DNA from: Nematostella vectensis
Taxonomy: Eukaryota > Cnidaria > Anthozoa > Actiniaria > Edwardsiidae
Direction: 5' to 3'
Length of the DNA stretch: 64,000 nucleotides
Assembly (NCBI RefSeq): GCF_932526225.1
Contig: NC_064040.1
Coordinates: 5,491,181 to 5,555,180 of the forward strand
The position numbers and the translations under genes were made by a program. The first letter of the stretch is position 1. Each line of letters opens with the position of its first letter. The notes beneath the pieces were generated by a model. That model saw only the letters and a list, made by a program, of their open reading frames with translations. It ran no database searches and was not told the DNA's origin. This document shows, one piece after another, positions 21,885 through 51,406 of this stretch.

Positions 21885-23692
21885 AACAGGTTTACTGTAC
21901 AGCAGACTATTGTATGTGTCTCGAGAGAGTCCGTTATATACAGGTTTACTGTAAAGCAGACTATTGTATGTGTCTCGAGAGAGTCCGTTATATACAGGTT
22001 TACTGTAAAGCAGACTATTGTTTGTGTCTCGAGAGTGTCCGTTATATACAGGTTTACTGTACAGCAGACTATTGTATGTGTCTCGAGAGTGTCCGTTATA
22101 TACAGGTTTACTGTACAGCAGACTATTGTATGTGTCTCGAGAGAGTCCGTTATATACAGGTTTACTGTAAAGCAGACTATTGTATGTGTCTCGAGAGAGT
22201 CCGTTATATACAGGTTTACTGTACAGCAGACCATTGTATGTGTCTCGAGAGAGTCCGTTATATACAGGTTTACTGTACAGCAGACTATTTTATGTGTCTC
22301 GAGAGAGTCCGTTATATACAGGTTTACTGTAAATCAGACTATTGTATGTGTCTCGAGAGAGTCCGTTATATACAGGTTTACTGTAAAGCAGACTATTGTA
22401 TGTGTCTCGAGAGAGTCCGTTATATACAGGTTTACTGTAAAGCAGACTATTGTATGTGTCTCGAGAGAGTCCGTTATATACAGGTTTACTGTAAAGCAGA
22501 ATATTGTATGTGTCTCGAGAGTGTCCGTTATATACAGGTTTACTGTACAGCAGACTATTGTATGTGTCTCGAGAGTGTCCGTTATATACAGGTTTACTGT
22601 ACAGCAGACTATTGTATGTGTCTCGAGAGAGTCCGTTATATACAGGTTTACTGTACAGCAGACTATTGTATGTGTCTCGAGAGTGTCCGTTATATACAGG
22701 TTTACTGTACAGCAGACTATTGTATGTGTCTCGAGAGAGTCCGTTATATACAGGTTTACTGTAAAGCAGACTATTGTATGTGTCTCGAGAGAGTCCGTTA
22801 TATACAGGTTTACTGTAAAGCAGACTATTGTATGTGTCTCGAGAGAGAGTCCGTTATATACAGGTTTACTGTAAAGCAGACTATTGTATGTGTCTCGAGA
22901 GAGTCCGTTATATACAGGTTTACTGTAAAGCAGACTGTTGTATGTGTCTCGAGAGAGTCCGTTATATACATATTTACTGTACAGCAGACTATTGTATGTG
23001 TCTCGAGAGTGTCCGTTATATACAGGTTTACTGTACAGCAGACTATTGTATGTGTCTCGAGAGAGTCCGTTATATACAGGTTTACTGTAAAGCAGACTAT
23101 TGTATGTGTCTCGAGAGAGTCCGTTATATACAGGTTTACTGTAAAGCAGACTATTGTATGTGTCTCGAGAGAGTCCGTTATATACAGGTTTACTGTAAAG
23201 CAGACTGTTGTATGTGTCTCGAGAGAGTCCGTTATATACATATTTACTGTAGAGCAGACTATTGTATGTGTCTCGAGAGAGTCCGTTATATACAGGTTTA
23301 CTGTAAAGCAGACTATTGTATGTGTCTCGAGAGAGTCCGTTATATACAGGTTTACTGTAAAGCAGACTATTGTATGTGTCTCGAGAGAGTCCGTTATATA
23401 CAGGTTTACTGTAAAGCAGACTATTGTATGTGTCTCGAGAGAGTCCGTTATATACAGGTTTACTGTACAGTAGACTGTTGTATGTGTCTCGAGAGAGTCC
23501 GTTATATACAGGTTTACTGTAAAGCAGACTATTGTATGTGTCTCGAGAGAGTCCGTTATATACAGGTTTACTGTACAGCAGACCATTGTATGTGTCTCGA
23601 GAGAGTCCGTTATATACAGGTTTACTGTAAAGCAGACTATTGTATGTGTCTCGAGAGAGTCCGTTATATACAGGTTTACTGTACACCCTTAA
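21885..23692 (+). repeat. 54-bp satellite array, right block (about 33 copies)
   Basis: This is the same unit and orientation as the block at 15819-17655, so the two were one array before the LINE insertion. This block has more GAG/TAAAG-type units than the left one. It contains a few unique variants, such as CATATTTACTG at about 22968 and 23238, and one 56-bp unit at about 22845. It ends abruptly in single-copy DNA after TTTACTGTACA. Confidence 0.97.
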
Positions 23693-26600
23693 TATAAGGG
23701 TCTTCGGGTTGTCCTTTATATGTAGGTTTTGCTGATAATAAAATCTTTAAGCAAGAATTTGATTGCCATTAGTTGTACCATTTCATGAGATTGGTACCTC
23801 ATCATAAGCATTAAGTCAATTAAAAGCTAGCCATGAAATGGTAGATTTTTCTTTTCCCATATCATAAAATTTCATCTTTTGATTGTTTAAAAGACTGCAT
23901 TTACAACACAATAAATAGTAAAGAGCCTGTGCGAAACGTCGACGAATATAAAATCAATCAAACGGAATCTCTAGTTTATACTTATAATTCCGAAGAACAT
24001 ACAGCGGATGTTATTTTATTGCCTTGTTCCTCTGTCTCTCATGATAATCCTCAATCAACAAGGTAGGGGCGTGGTTTGGGCATTAAGTAGCACGTAGCAT
24101 TTGAGAGCATAATGGCTTTAGGCAAACAGCTAGATAAACGTAGATAGACTACAAAACCATAAGAAACCATGCCATCTAGCGCACAGCCTGAAGGCAACCC
24201 CATCGGGCTGGCCCAGCGATACGATGCTAGGGCTGTTTGTATACACTTCTCGGAAGGTGCTACAAAGAAATTAATCAATGCTGGACAAAGCAATGCTCTT
24301 TCCACGCGAGGTTCCGCTATCAAAGGGAAAGCTCCTCCCACACCCGTGCTCGAATTATAATCAGAACAATGCCACGCTAGCAATCACAAATTGTAAATCT
24401 CTGAGCCTTGGTCGGTTGGAATTGAACAATGTGTGCACAGGTAACAGATGATTTACTGTCCAATGTTTTTTTTTTCTTTCACACTATCATAATCTAGCGC
24501 ATCTCCATAAATTATCCTCGCGCTGTTATGAAAATGTTTATCAGAGCGCACACATCTTGGTATAAACATCATTTAGGTGGACAACTCTAGGAATGACGAT
24601 ATTTAATTCGGTTTAGAATATGAAATTTGAATTAATTGCCGAGAGCAATTGTTCTGGTGTGTTGACGACGGCTGGTTGATAACCGATGGTTCTTGAGCAC
24701 GGGGGTTGGAGCAGCTTTCCCGTCTACACGAGCCCTTTTCAGCCGCACCTCTCTTTTTGTCTTCAGTTTTATACTTTAAAATTGAAATGTTTTATACTTT
24801 TTTTACCGAATTCAATCGAAACTATCACAACAGCTTCCCCAAATCAGCCGATGGAAATGGTTACTTTCTCACATTTGGTATTTTGCTAGGATGAAAAAAT
24901 GGTGGTTGACTAAAATTAAGGGAATTAAGAGTAGTTCGTGCATGAGACCATCATGGTCTCTTGGTTTGCGTTAATTGGCGACAATGCTCCTGTATTTTTA
25001 AAAGCCTTCAAAAGCAGCAGGAAAATACTCACTAAAAAGTAAAAGTATGTATATGTGTATTGGTGGTTACAGAATGCAACATCATTGAGTGCTCTGCCAA
25101 AATGACCACCATAAAGGCAACATCTATTCATTTTTATTCCGTGTGAAGATACTTTTGCGTTACTAACGTTATCGTGAAGTTTGCATCTTTAAAAGATTGG
25201 TCTCGGTAGGAAGCTTTTCCGCAAAGATGTCGTGCTGAGGAATTGAATAAAACAATCCATGTTTAATAAAGACCTGGCTTTACTAAGGCCAAACACTGGC
25301 TTCGGCTTTGTTCAACATTTTTGCGCACCCTTGCTGGGTTTACGAGTTGACGAAAACACGTTCAAAGAAAACATTTGGGAAACTTACAAGATTCAACATG
25401 GTATTCAAAAATTTAACTGGCGTTGTTCAGGCGCGTTTTCAAGATTGGCCGAGGGGGGTTCGCAGTCTTAGAAATCATATGGAAAAAGCATAGTATTTGA
25501 AGATTCCTTAATAATACATTTTGGCCGCTAATGGGGTGCACGCGAACCATGCGCACCCCCCTGTGTACGCATTTCTAAAATCCCCTCTCTCAGGCTAAAA
25601 CCTGTGGCTAGGTGTTACTTGGATTCTAGGCTATCACGAATTTGGGAGGATAAAGAAAGGTGTAACATTCGGTGCAATACTTGCACGCGTTTTGGTAATT
25701 TCGAAATTTAGAAAAGCTCGAAAACAGCCAAAATATGTGAAAATAAAAGTTAATAACCATTCTGGCCCATTATCAGTCAGAAAGAAACAATATGAGGCTT
25801 TGACGTCTAACATCTAAAGGACGGAAATGGATATAGAAAAAGTACTTTTGGGTACGCTCATTCAAATATTAAAATTGTAAATAGTAAAGCCATTGGACCC
25901 ACCATGTACAATCTATTTCTCAGAAAATAGTTTTATTCCTTATTTTTATTACACTTGTGTATGATAAGGTAAAAAAATAACATTTCACGCAACATTTTAA
26001 TAGCATTGCTAGATTTTTTTCCGAGGTCAGCCTCAAAAGCTTATTTAAAAACTCGTATTGCTTTTATACGTGTTTTGTTTTCTTCTCCTTTTCTTCTTCT
26101 TCCTTTCTCGCGCAAAAAATTAAGTGCTATATCTATTTCCCCTTAATCTTGTTGAGCGCCTTTTTTAAGAGCAGTATACAAATATAACAAGAGCAAGTAT
26201 CTCTATGGAACAAGGAAGACCCCTTACGGACAAATGATCGCCGGTACCTCTTCAGAGCTGAATCCGCATCATGCGAACCGGCAACGCCTCTCCTCCCCTC
26301 GGCCACCGCCCAACAAGGGATATCTGCCACTGTGGACCACCTCCCTAAAAGTGATATCTGCTCCTCTGAACAACACGGAAGGGGTTTAAGAACGATAACA
26401 TTTTGACGTTATAAATAACGATTTGGCATAATTATTGCTGAAAGAATTAAGATTGAAAAGTACCCACCCTCAATAATATTGACAGACCTCACCCTATAAA
26501 CTAATACACCTACGCGATTTCGTGAAAATCCGGAAACATTTCCTTTTCTGGGGGTTATGGGGGTGGTTTGCTGAATCAAGTAAACATATTACTTCCCTCT

Positions 26601-27743
26601 ACTAATTTTAGATGCGATCTATCTATTCTAGACTAGAATTGTCTGAGTATGTGAACGAGAGAATGTACTTACTATTGTGCAAAATATGGCCATATATTAT
26701 AATTCAGCAAGAGACCATGATGGTCTCTTGAATTCAAAAAAATATACTATATTTTCATATTGATCCTTTGGTCATTGCAATGCATTCGCTTCCGAAGCAA
26801 AGCGTGCAGATAAGGCTGGTAAAATAAAATCAGAACAGTATTGAAAACGAAGATTGAACGTAGACTTTTCTTATATTTTGTTTTGTTTTTGTTTTTTCAT
26901 CCACAGGGAGCCCGAGGCAAATGACTCCCCGGCGGAAATGAAAGTCCGCTTTTGGGAGCATGGCCGATGTGGCCGATGACTTGTTCTACAAGACATGACC
27001 GGAATTTGAAGTTAACTGAAGCATAAAACTTCTAATCTGATTCTATGTAATTGCAGCTATTTCGTGTCTACGGAGTTCAAATACCAACAATCAATACATC
27101 GTAATGGTTTGGACATTTTAAAGTAGTTTTGTTTTATGGGGTATTATTTAGGGTTTTAGAACGGTATTAATTTTCCCTCCATTCTTTCCTGTTCCGGCTT
27201 GATTGGTTTTTCGAGATAGCTGATCTTAGTTAGGTGTGATTGTTTGCCCACTACGATTCTTTGGTTATACCTTCCTTGGGGGAAATCCCAGTAAATAAAT
27301 AGCGAATTCGTCATTTCTTGTGTATATCTCAGTCGTTTGAGAAGGTAAAACGCAGCTACTATTTTATACGAAAAACACTACTTGTGGGAGAATCTCACGG
27401 GCTTTGTGTTTGGAGAAAGAGTGCAGCGAACGATAGCCATCTTGGGATGATCTATTGTTTACTTTTTACAGTTCTAGGTAAGATGTGAACTCAGGCCCAG
27501 TCCTCTAGAGAGAGCACCGCCCGCGCCAGGCGCACTGCATGATGGTACATTCTTGTTGTTTCTTTCCGCAGAGAGTATTGTCATCACATGCAAAACTAGC
27601 TCACGATCAAGGCTTCGAACTCACTGCACAGCTCCTGTTTCGCGGGACGAGTCGCCATGCTTACTTTAACATAGAATACTGCCAGTTGTTATCCTTGCTG
27701 TAAATTTGGTGGAGGTTTTCAGGCCGGTGTGGATCGCGTAGAA
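23693..27743. other. Intergenic stretch upstream of the PKC gene
   Basis: No gene is recognised. Open frames of 60-110 codons at 24051-24383 and 24169-24360 overlap on opposite strands and match no family. Two near-identical 17-bp palindromes (GAGACCAT-N-ATGGTCTC) occur at 24944 and 26711. The last kilobase probably contains the PKC promoter and 5' untranslated sequence, but I see no decisive signal. Confidence 0.5.
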
Positions 27744-45631
<17,888 letters not shown>

Positions 45632-46690
45632 CGCAAGTGTCACGCATCTCATCGCGTTGATGTGTCTGAAGTGATGTTCCGCAGTGATGACGTCTTTTCC
45701 GGCGGAAGTTCGCGTGCTTGCTGTAGACGAGCCTTAACAAGTCACGTGTTTGAGATCATCCAGTTTTTAATGGCTCAATGGCCTGGTTTTTAGCGGAAGG
45801 ACTCGTCTGCATTGTATATGGACTTTGGCCAAACGCCTTCTGACGAGCAGATAATTAACAATCATTGCCTAATTCAATGAATCCCGAGGTTCTGGACATT
45901 TCCGAGGGCGCAATATATTAGAGTCTCAGCCTTCCTGTGGACTTTCACAAAAAAGATGTTAGAAAGTTTAGATAAATTTTATCGAATCAGAATCCGTTGA
46001 AATGCGGTGCCAATGTATAGATACATATTTTTAAAGGTGATCTCTTGGCTAGTTTGAGTCCATGAGGCTGCAAACAAGAGGGGGGAGGGTGTGGTACGAC
46101 TGAACAGCGCACGTACCTCGCATCTCATGCGCTGGTGGTCACACATATGGTGCAATGCACGTACGCTGTCATGTTCCCTTCTGATTGCAGTCTCTGATCT
46201 TAGCTCATTGAAGAGGTTGCGAATTGCATTGCTGCCGTGTATGTTTTTATTTCCGATAATTCTCCAAAATCGAGATGAAACTAGTTTCCAAGTCTAGTCA
46301 GACCGTCGACGTTAATTCTTCCAAAAGGACTTGTCGCAACAGTCTGACATTGGCTTTCAGTTTTATCTTTTATGTTTAGGCTTTTGTTATTCGCGTACGT
46401 TTTAAACTCTTATTTGTTTTACAGTCTTCTCGTGTTTGTTGTTGTTATTGTTGTTGCTGCTGTTGTTTTCTTCATTTCTCTATCTCTGAGGTTTCCTTTT
46501 TGCCATAGGCATGAACAGATTTCTCAGTAATTTCTTTATACAAGCTGTAATTATTCTACATTTTTTAACTTATTAAAATAGGACAATATTACAAATAAAT
46601 ACTTAGTCACTAGATAGGTAACCTACTGTAGAACTCTCGAAGTCTCTTATCGGAGCTGTCTAAATTTGATGAAATCCTGCTTTAAAGAAT

Positions 46691-46717
46691 AATAAACCTT
46701 CATTTTGTTACAATAAA
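46691..46717 (+). terminator. Polyadenylation signals of the PKC gene
   Basis: Two AATAAA hexamers at 46691 and 46712 lie about 1.07 kb after the stop codon and are followed by a GTGTG stretch. A (GTT)n microsatellite at about 46437-46466 lies in the inferred 3' untranslated region. Confidence 0.5.
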
Positions 46718-46871
46718 GGTGTGAAGTCGTAAATAAATATGGGGTGGATCAGGAAATACTTTTGAAACCGTTAAGTCATTTAATTTGATTTATTGGTCCT
46801 ATCTAGCGCATTCATTGGCTAGAGGGGCGTGACCCCATCGATAATTACTTTTACGTAAGGCAAGGCAAACT

Positions 46872-47125
46872 ACTACGTCTTGCGTACGCACGTAGTACAT
46901 ACGTACGCGTACGCACGTAGTACATACGTCTTGCGTACGCACGTAGTACATACGTCTTGCGTACGCACGTAGTACATACGTACGCGTACGCACGTAGTAC
47001 ATACGTCTTGCGTACGCACGTAGTACATACGTCTTGCTTACGCACGTAGTACATACGTCTTGCGTACGCACGTAGTACATACGTCTTGCGTACGCACGTA
47101 ATACATACGTACGCGTACGCACGGT
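46872..47125. repeat. 25/26-bp minisatellite rich in TACGTA palindromes
   Basis: About ten units of CTTGCGTACGCACGTAGTAC plus ATACGT (26 bp) are mixed with 25-bp units that start ACGCGTACG. Every unit contains GCGTACGC and is CpG-rich, in contrast to the AT-rich surroundings. The open frames through it are by-products. Confidence 0.93.
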
Positions 47126-48330
47126 CGTTTTAGCTGTGAAATAGGCATGGAGCCTGTGGATTTTGAAGGAAGCCCATCGCAAAGTATCTCCATGTGGTAT
47201 AAATATATGATTGTGCATTGAAAACTAGTTTAATCTAAATCGGCGTGTTTGTGTCATTTCTTACCCCATACTCAATGAGGATTATTATCCGTGCAAAGAG
47301 AGGAGCATGCGGGTTACAACGCGTGGGAAAATGAGATGTGTACTATACTATGACGTCTTTGCGCATGCGCAAATTCTCACTGTTTGAAAAAGCAACTTAT
47401 TAGCTAGAAAACAAAACTCAAGTGGGGACTCATAAAGAAATGTGCCAAGTGCCGTATTCTATATGCAGGGGGTCTACATGTGACGGGGATCTTTTTATTT
47501 ATTTATACCACAGGAAACCCAACTAGGAAACGCGATCGCAGGATCTGGGTTCTAGAGAAGTTGATGCCATTTTGTAAGATCTTTAGCGAGCGAAAATGTG
47601 CAAGGAAAACAGAGAGTTTCCAAGGCATAACAATCCATATTGTGAACTTTATAAAAGCAGGACTTCATCGTAATTGTGAAGATTAACCTGAGCCTAAATG
47701 AAGACCGCCGAGGCCGGCTGGATTTCGATGATTTTACGGTTGTTTGGAAAAAGTTCATTTATTATCCCTAGGGGGATGGCGTGAGGATTTTGATACAAGT
47801 AAGGTATAAAATTAGTCCCCCCCCCTTTAGGAGGAACATAATGTTCCATGCCCCCCCCCCCTTACGTTCCCCATATTTTCGGTGCCCCCTCCAGGAAACC
47901 GAAGAAAGAAGGAGCAAAGGAAGAAACGAAAACGACAATATCAAAGAAATGCGAGCAAGAGATCAGAAAGTGGAGGGGAAAGAATTCGCTAAAAATATTA
48001 ATTCAAAAAAGTGAAGGCACTCAATTTCTCAAAGGTGCGACTAAATCCTGATAAAGGCTTTTCGTCCCTAAATTATTGCCTAATAGATTGTTGCCCCCCC
48101 CCCCTTGAAAAACTGCCCTCAGAAAATCTCACTTGAATTTGTATTAGTATCCATTTTACACGCAATTTATTTAGCATGCTTAGATGTAACGAGAATTGAG
48201 AATTCTCAGTCATATAGCGCCGAACATTTTTTTTTAAGAAAAGTGCCTTTGATTACAGATGCATTTTATTAGCAGCTTATACAAACTTGGACATTGCTTT
48301 TATGCTTACAAAATATTACAGAATATATTT

Positions 48331-48380
48331 AACAATTAGACTACGAATTCGAGTTTTCGAGAACGAGTAGTCTAATTGTT
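48331..48380. repeat. Perfect 14-bp inverted repeat (hairpin)
   Basis: AACAATTAGACTAC at 48331-48344 is exactly complementary to GTAGTCTAATTGTT at 48367-48380, with a 22-base loop. It lies directly beside the 16-bp inverted repeat element at 48390. Confidence 0.75.
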
Positions 48381-48389
48381 TTAATATAA

Positions 48390-48553
48390 ATCCACTCACA
48401 TACTACCTTTAAATAAATGACGATTTTAATAATTTTCACTAATAAATAACCGCTTTTGTTGCGGCTTTTTCGCTATTCACTATCTATTGAGCCATAGATA
48501 GTGAGTACGGGAGCGAATCAAATTGCGAGATTCGTGATAGTATGTGAGTGGAT
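48390..48553. mobile_element. 164-bp MITE-like element with 16-bp inverted ends
   Basis: ATCCACTCACATACTA at the left is perfectly complementary to TAGTATGTGAGTGGAT at the right. The interior has its own small hairpin (CTATCTATTGAGCCATAGATAG at about 48480-48502). No target duplication is evident. Confidence 0.6.
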
Positions 48554-48658
48554 ACTAAAAGTGAGGAGCTGTCAGTGGATAGCCTACCTCCCTCCCCTAT
48601 CTCCTCCACCCCTGCCCTCACTGCCAAACACAAAATTTCTGATTGAAAATACTAAGCT

Positions 48659-48664
48659 TTTATT
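48659..48664 (-). terminator. Candidate polyadenylation signal of the first GPCR
   Basis: Minus-strand AATAAA ten bases after the stop codon. If used, the 3' untranslated region would be very short. Confidence 0.3.
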
Positions 48665-48673
48665 TAATGCTTT

Positions 48674-49654
48674 CTACACTGCAACGGTGACGTTTTCAGA
48701 ATAACGTTTGCCTGCTTGTGTCGCGTCGCTGACACTTCGTTGCCTCATAACAGCAGCCGTCACGTGATTTGTGACCTCCGACGGGGTCCGACGGAATCCG
48801 ATAAAATGCAGCATGAACGATCGATACTCCGGGATCCTAAAACCATACACGATGGGGTTTAACCCAGAGTTGCTAAAATGGAGAAATTTAGTAAAGTAGA
48901 AAAAACGCCAGGAGATGCAGAACATGGCACACTCCTGAAGCACGAAGCGCACCACAAAAAACGGTAACCATGTAACCACGAACAAGCCAATCACGATAAA
49001 GAGTGTGAAAGTGAGTTTGGTGGACCTATCGTGTCCTGTGCGCCCATGCATTCTTCGCTTGAAATCGCACCAGATGGCTACGTAAGTCATACATATCACT
49101 CCAAGTGGAAGAAAGAAAAACGTGTTCATCAGATGGAAGCGCACGTTAGGCGTGGCGCCTTCTGACGGCAAAGCAAACAGTGACGCGATGATGGCGGAGA
49201 GGGTCCAAATGATCAACAAAAACCCGAAATAGATCCTCTTGGAGTAACTTCGCTGATTCCAGGAGTGCGGGCGCAAGGTCGCATACAGACGCTCAGTACT
49301 GACAGCCATCAAATGCAGAATCGAGTTCACTGCCGCAAACACGTCCATTGTCTCGTATGCTCGGCCTAGGGAGAATGCCATGTGACGTTTCCTCCATGTT
49401 AGATACAGTATGTACACCCACATGGGTATTGAGACACACCCGACCATGATATCCGCCGCGGAGAGTCCAACGACGAAGTAGTGAAGCCGACTTTGGAGAT
49501 TGACAGCACGCCAGAATGCACCAATCACGAGGATGTTGCCGACAGTGGCTGCTAAGGCGACCAGAATGCACGCGCTCGCCCAGATAATGAATTCAGCCAG
49601 AGAAAGGTCAACTTGCCACGGGCCTGTACCGCTGGACGCGGACGAGTTGTTCAT
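48674..49654 (-). CDS. Class A GPCR, melanocortin/adenosine (MECA)-like disulphide pattern
   Basis: This is a seven-helix plasma-membrane receptor of 326 residues with an intronless coding region. Visible motifs are GN in TM1 (VGNILVIGAF), LSAAD in TM2, ERL at the end of TM3 in place of DRY, W in TM4, TWLP in TM6 and NPIVY in TM7. The Cys at the top of TM3 and its partner in extracellular loop 2 are both absent. Loop 3 has two cysteines (ECAMFC). That combination is typical of melanocortin-like receptors. The N terminus MNNSSASS has an N-glycosylation site. I chose the ATG at 49654, since the frame before it has no ATG and TTTTTTGTTCCCAG looks like a splice acceptor 17 bases upstream, implying a 5' untranslated intron. 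The ligand is unknown. It is a paralogue of the receptor at 60110. Confidence 0.9.
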   Translation of the reverse strand: MNNSSASSGTGPWQVDLSLAEFIIWASACILVALAATVGNILVIGAFWRAVNLQSRLHYFVVGLSAADIMVGCVSIPMWVYILYLTWRKRHMAFSLGRAYETMDVFAAVNSILHLMAVSTERLYATLRPHSWNQRSYSKRIYFGFLLIIWTLSAIIASLFALPSEGATPNVRFHLMNTFFFLPLGVICMTYVAIWCDFKRRMHGRTGHDRSTKLTFTLFIVIGLFVVTWLPFFVVRFVLQECAMFCISWRFFYFTKFLHFSNSGLNPIVYGFRIPEYRSFMLHFIGFRRTPSEVTNHVTAAVMRQRSVSDATQAGKRYSENVTVAV

Positions 49655-50049
49655 GGTAAAACCGTTAGAGCCTGGGAACAAAAAAGGTCGGGTAAGCGAG
49701 AGTTCTGAGAGATCTGCGTTTGGGGGACTTGAGAGTTCTGAAGCGAAGAGAAATCGAGCTTAGTTTGAGTTAGCGGAAAATTCGAGGTATTCGACATCGA
49801 GTAAGCTGGGTTAGGCTGTAATACTCTGTAAAATTCATGATATGCTTTAGGGAACTAAAGGTTAGTTCTAGTAAAACGGGAAGTTTGAGATGTCTCGAGT
49901 GCATGTAGTTGCATTTCCACAATTGTGATTGGCTGATTTATTGCTTTTAGATGGAGCAACAAGTCAACAACGTCAAAGTATTTCATTTTATACTTGCAGC
50001 TTTTAGACAAAACTGCACAAAACAAAATAAGACTCTTTTAATAACCTTG

Positions 50050-50461
50050 AACTATACACAGGACAGCTTAAAGTCGAATGAATTGAGATATTGAGATATA
50101 ATTGAGATATGAATTGATATGTCATGTTTAACCCTATTTAGACTTGGGGGGGGGGGGGGGTTGCTAAAAATCGCTATAACTTCTGGACCATACCAGTTTT
50201 GATGCCATTGACATACCGAGGAGACGCTCCAAGTTACCATGGCAACCGTTTTTTTCACACAAAAATTTCCCAAAAACTAAAAAATAGTGAATTTTTCATA
50301 TTTTGGTCCTCTTTCTCAGATTAAAATGCCTGTTTTAAGTTTATTTAGGTGACAAGTTTCACAACAGCGCTATAATTTTTTCACCTCGAATATTGGGGGG
50401 GAGGGGTGGGAAAATTTTGTTCTCTCAATTCATTCGACTCTAAGCTGTCCTGTGTATAGTT
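50050..50461. mobile_element. 412-bp MITE with about 38-bp inverted ends
   Basis: The left end AACTATACACAGGACAGCTT continues through AAGTCGAATGAATTGAGA. The right end is its complement with about one mismatch. The interior holds G-tracts and a short open frame without a known domain. Confidence 0.85.
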
Positions 50462-51320
50462 ATTAATAAGTTATTTTGTGTCAGACACAGGTTATATGAT
50501 GTGCAAAGGCTTTGCAAATGCCCCCTCCCCCGCAAAGGGTAAACGTTTTGTTTTAACTTCCATTAAGCTTGAAGCTAAACACGTATACAAAGAAAAATAT
50601 TTTTGTATCCATTAAATGTTTAAAAAAAAACATTTTAGCGGAACTGCGGAACAGTTGAAGCCTAAAAAAATATATTAGAGTGTGCGGCACAATTCGAAGA
50701 TTAAAGATATTGCCTGTAATTTCTTAATCCATTTGTTGATATATGGTCCATACTGTGGGCCAGCAGGCCTCTATCCTGTATTCTTCGCTTACAGAATCAC
50801 CTCAACTAGCCCTGCTGAGGCTAGAGTGATTGAATGGCTAATGAAATGAAAACAGCATTTCCGAAATACATAGCTAAAGTGTTCTTCCCCTAAGGTGCCG
50901 GTAACATTAGCTATCCTCGTGGAGATTTTATTAACGATCTGAAATATCATTGGGCTAAACAATCATTTCTTCGCCTGTGGAAGCAGCGCATGCTGGGAAG
51001 TATATGAAGTCAAATTTATGGCAATAACAAAAAGACCTGCATTTTTTTGCTCCAGCTTTATAACGCTTTATATTTCTATTACAATACCATGATCAACTTC
51101 ACTCATACAATGCAATGGTTGAATTTTGCTATTTCCTGTACATTTGAAAGGAAAGTTTTTTCTAAATCATGAATGCAATACGCCTATTCGTTTCGGACAG
51201 TGAAACGCGGTTTGATACCTTAAGATCGGTGCTCCGAGTTTTGCATCGTTTGTTTTTCTGTAAAAACAGATGGTAGCGATGGTGTTATTACCATTTTTTC
51301 GAAATATATATATTTTGGGA

Positions 51321-51406
51321 AAATACCGTTTTTTCATATAAAAAAGCGGTATTTTTCGAAATATATGTTTTGGTAAAATACCGCTTTTTCATATGAAAAA
51401 ACGGTA
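51321..51406. repeat. Two tandem palindromes (AATACCG...CGGTATT)
   Basis: AAATACCGTTTTTTCATATA and its arm to CGGTATTT (51321-51354) and TACCGCTTTTTCATATG to CGGTA (51379-51406) are each near-perfect palindromes centred on CATATA or CATATG. Related CCGCTTTTTTATATG and CTGCTTTTTCATATG occur at about 52010-52045. Confidence 0.75.

Larger units (their letters stand above)
45632..48673. other. 3' flank of the PKC gene and intergenic DNA
   Basis: It contains the inferred PKC 3' untranslated region to about 46.7 kb, then the TACGTA minisatellite. C-tracts follow at 47818-47870 and 48093, and then the inverted repeats at 48331-48553. No further gene is recognised. Confidence 0.5.

Noticed and set aside
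15857-23692. CRISPR-like regular repeats
   Set aside because: The units are contiguous and nearly identical, with no unique spacers, and the surroundings are clearly eukaryotic.
24051-24383. 110-codon minus-strand frame and overlapping plus-strand frame
   Set aside because: They have no recognisable domain or splice context and overlap on opposite strands. I considered a small RNA or SINE origin, but found no box A/B promoter or known RNA signature.
27729-27743. Upstream GTG start for PKC
   Set aside because: The ATG at 27744 matches the conserved family N terminus. A non-ATG start is not expected.
46799-47218. 139-codon open frame rich in YVLRAYARRM
   Set aside because: It is a translation of the 25/26-bp TACGTA minisatellite.
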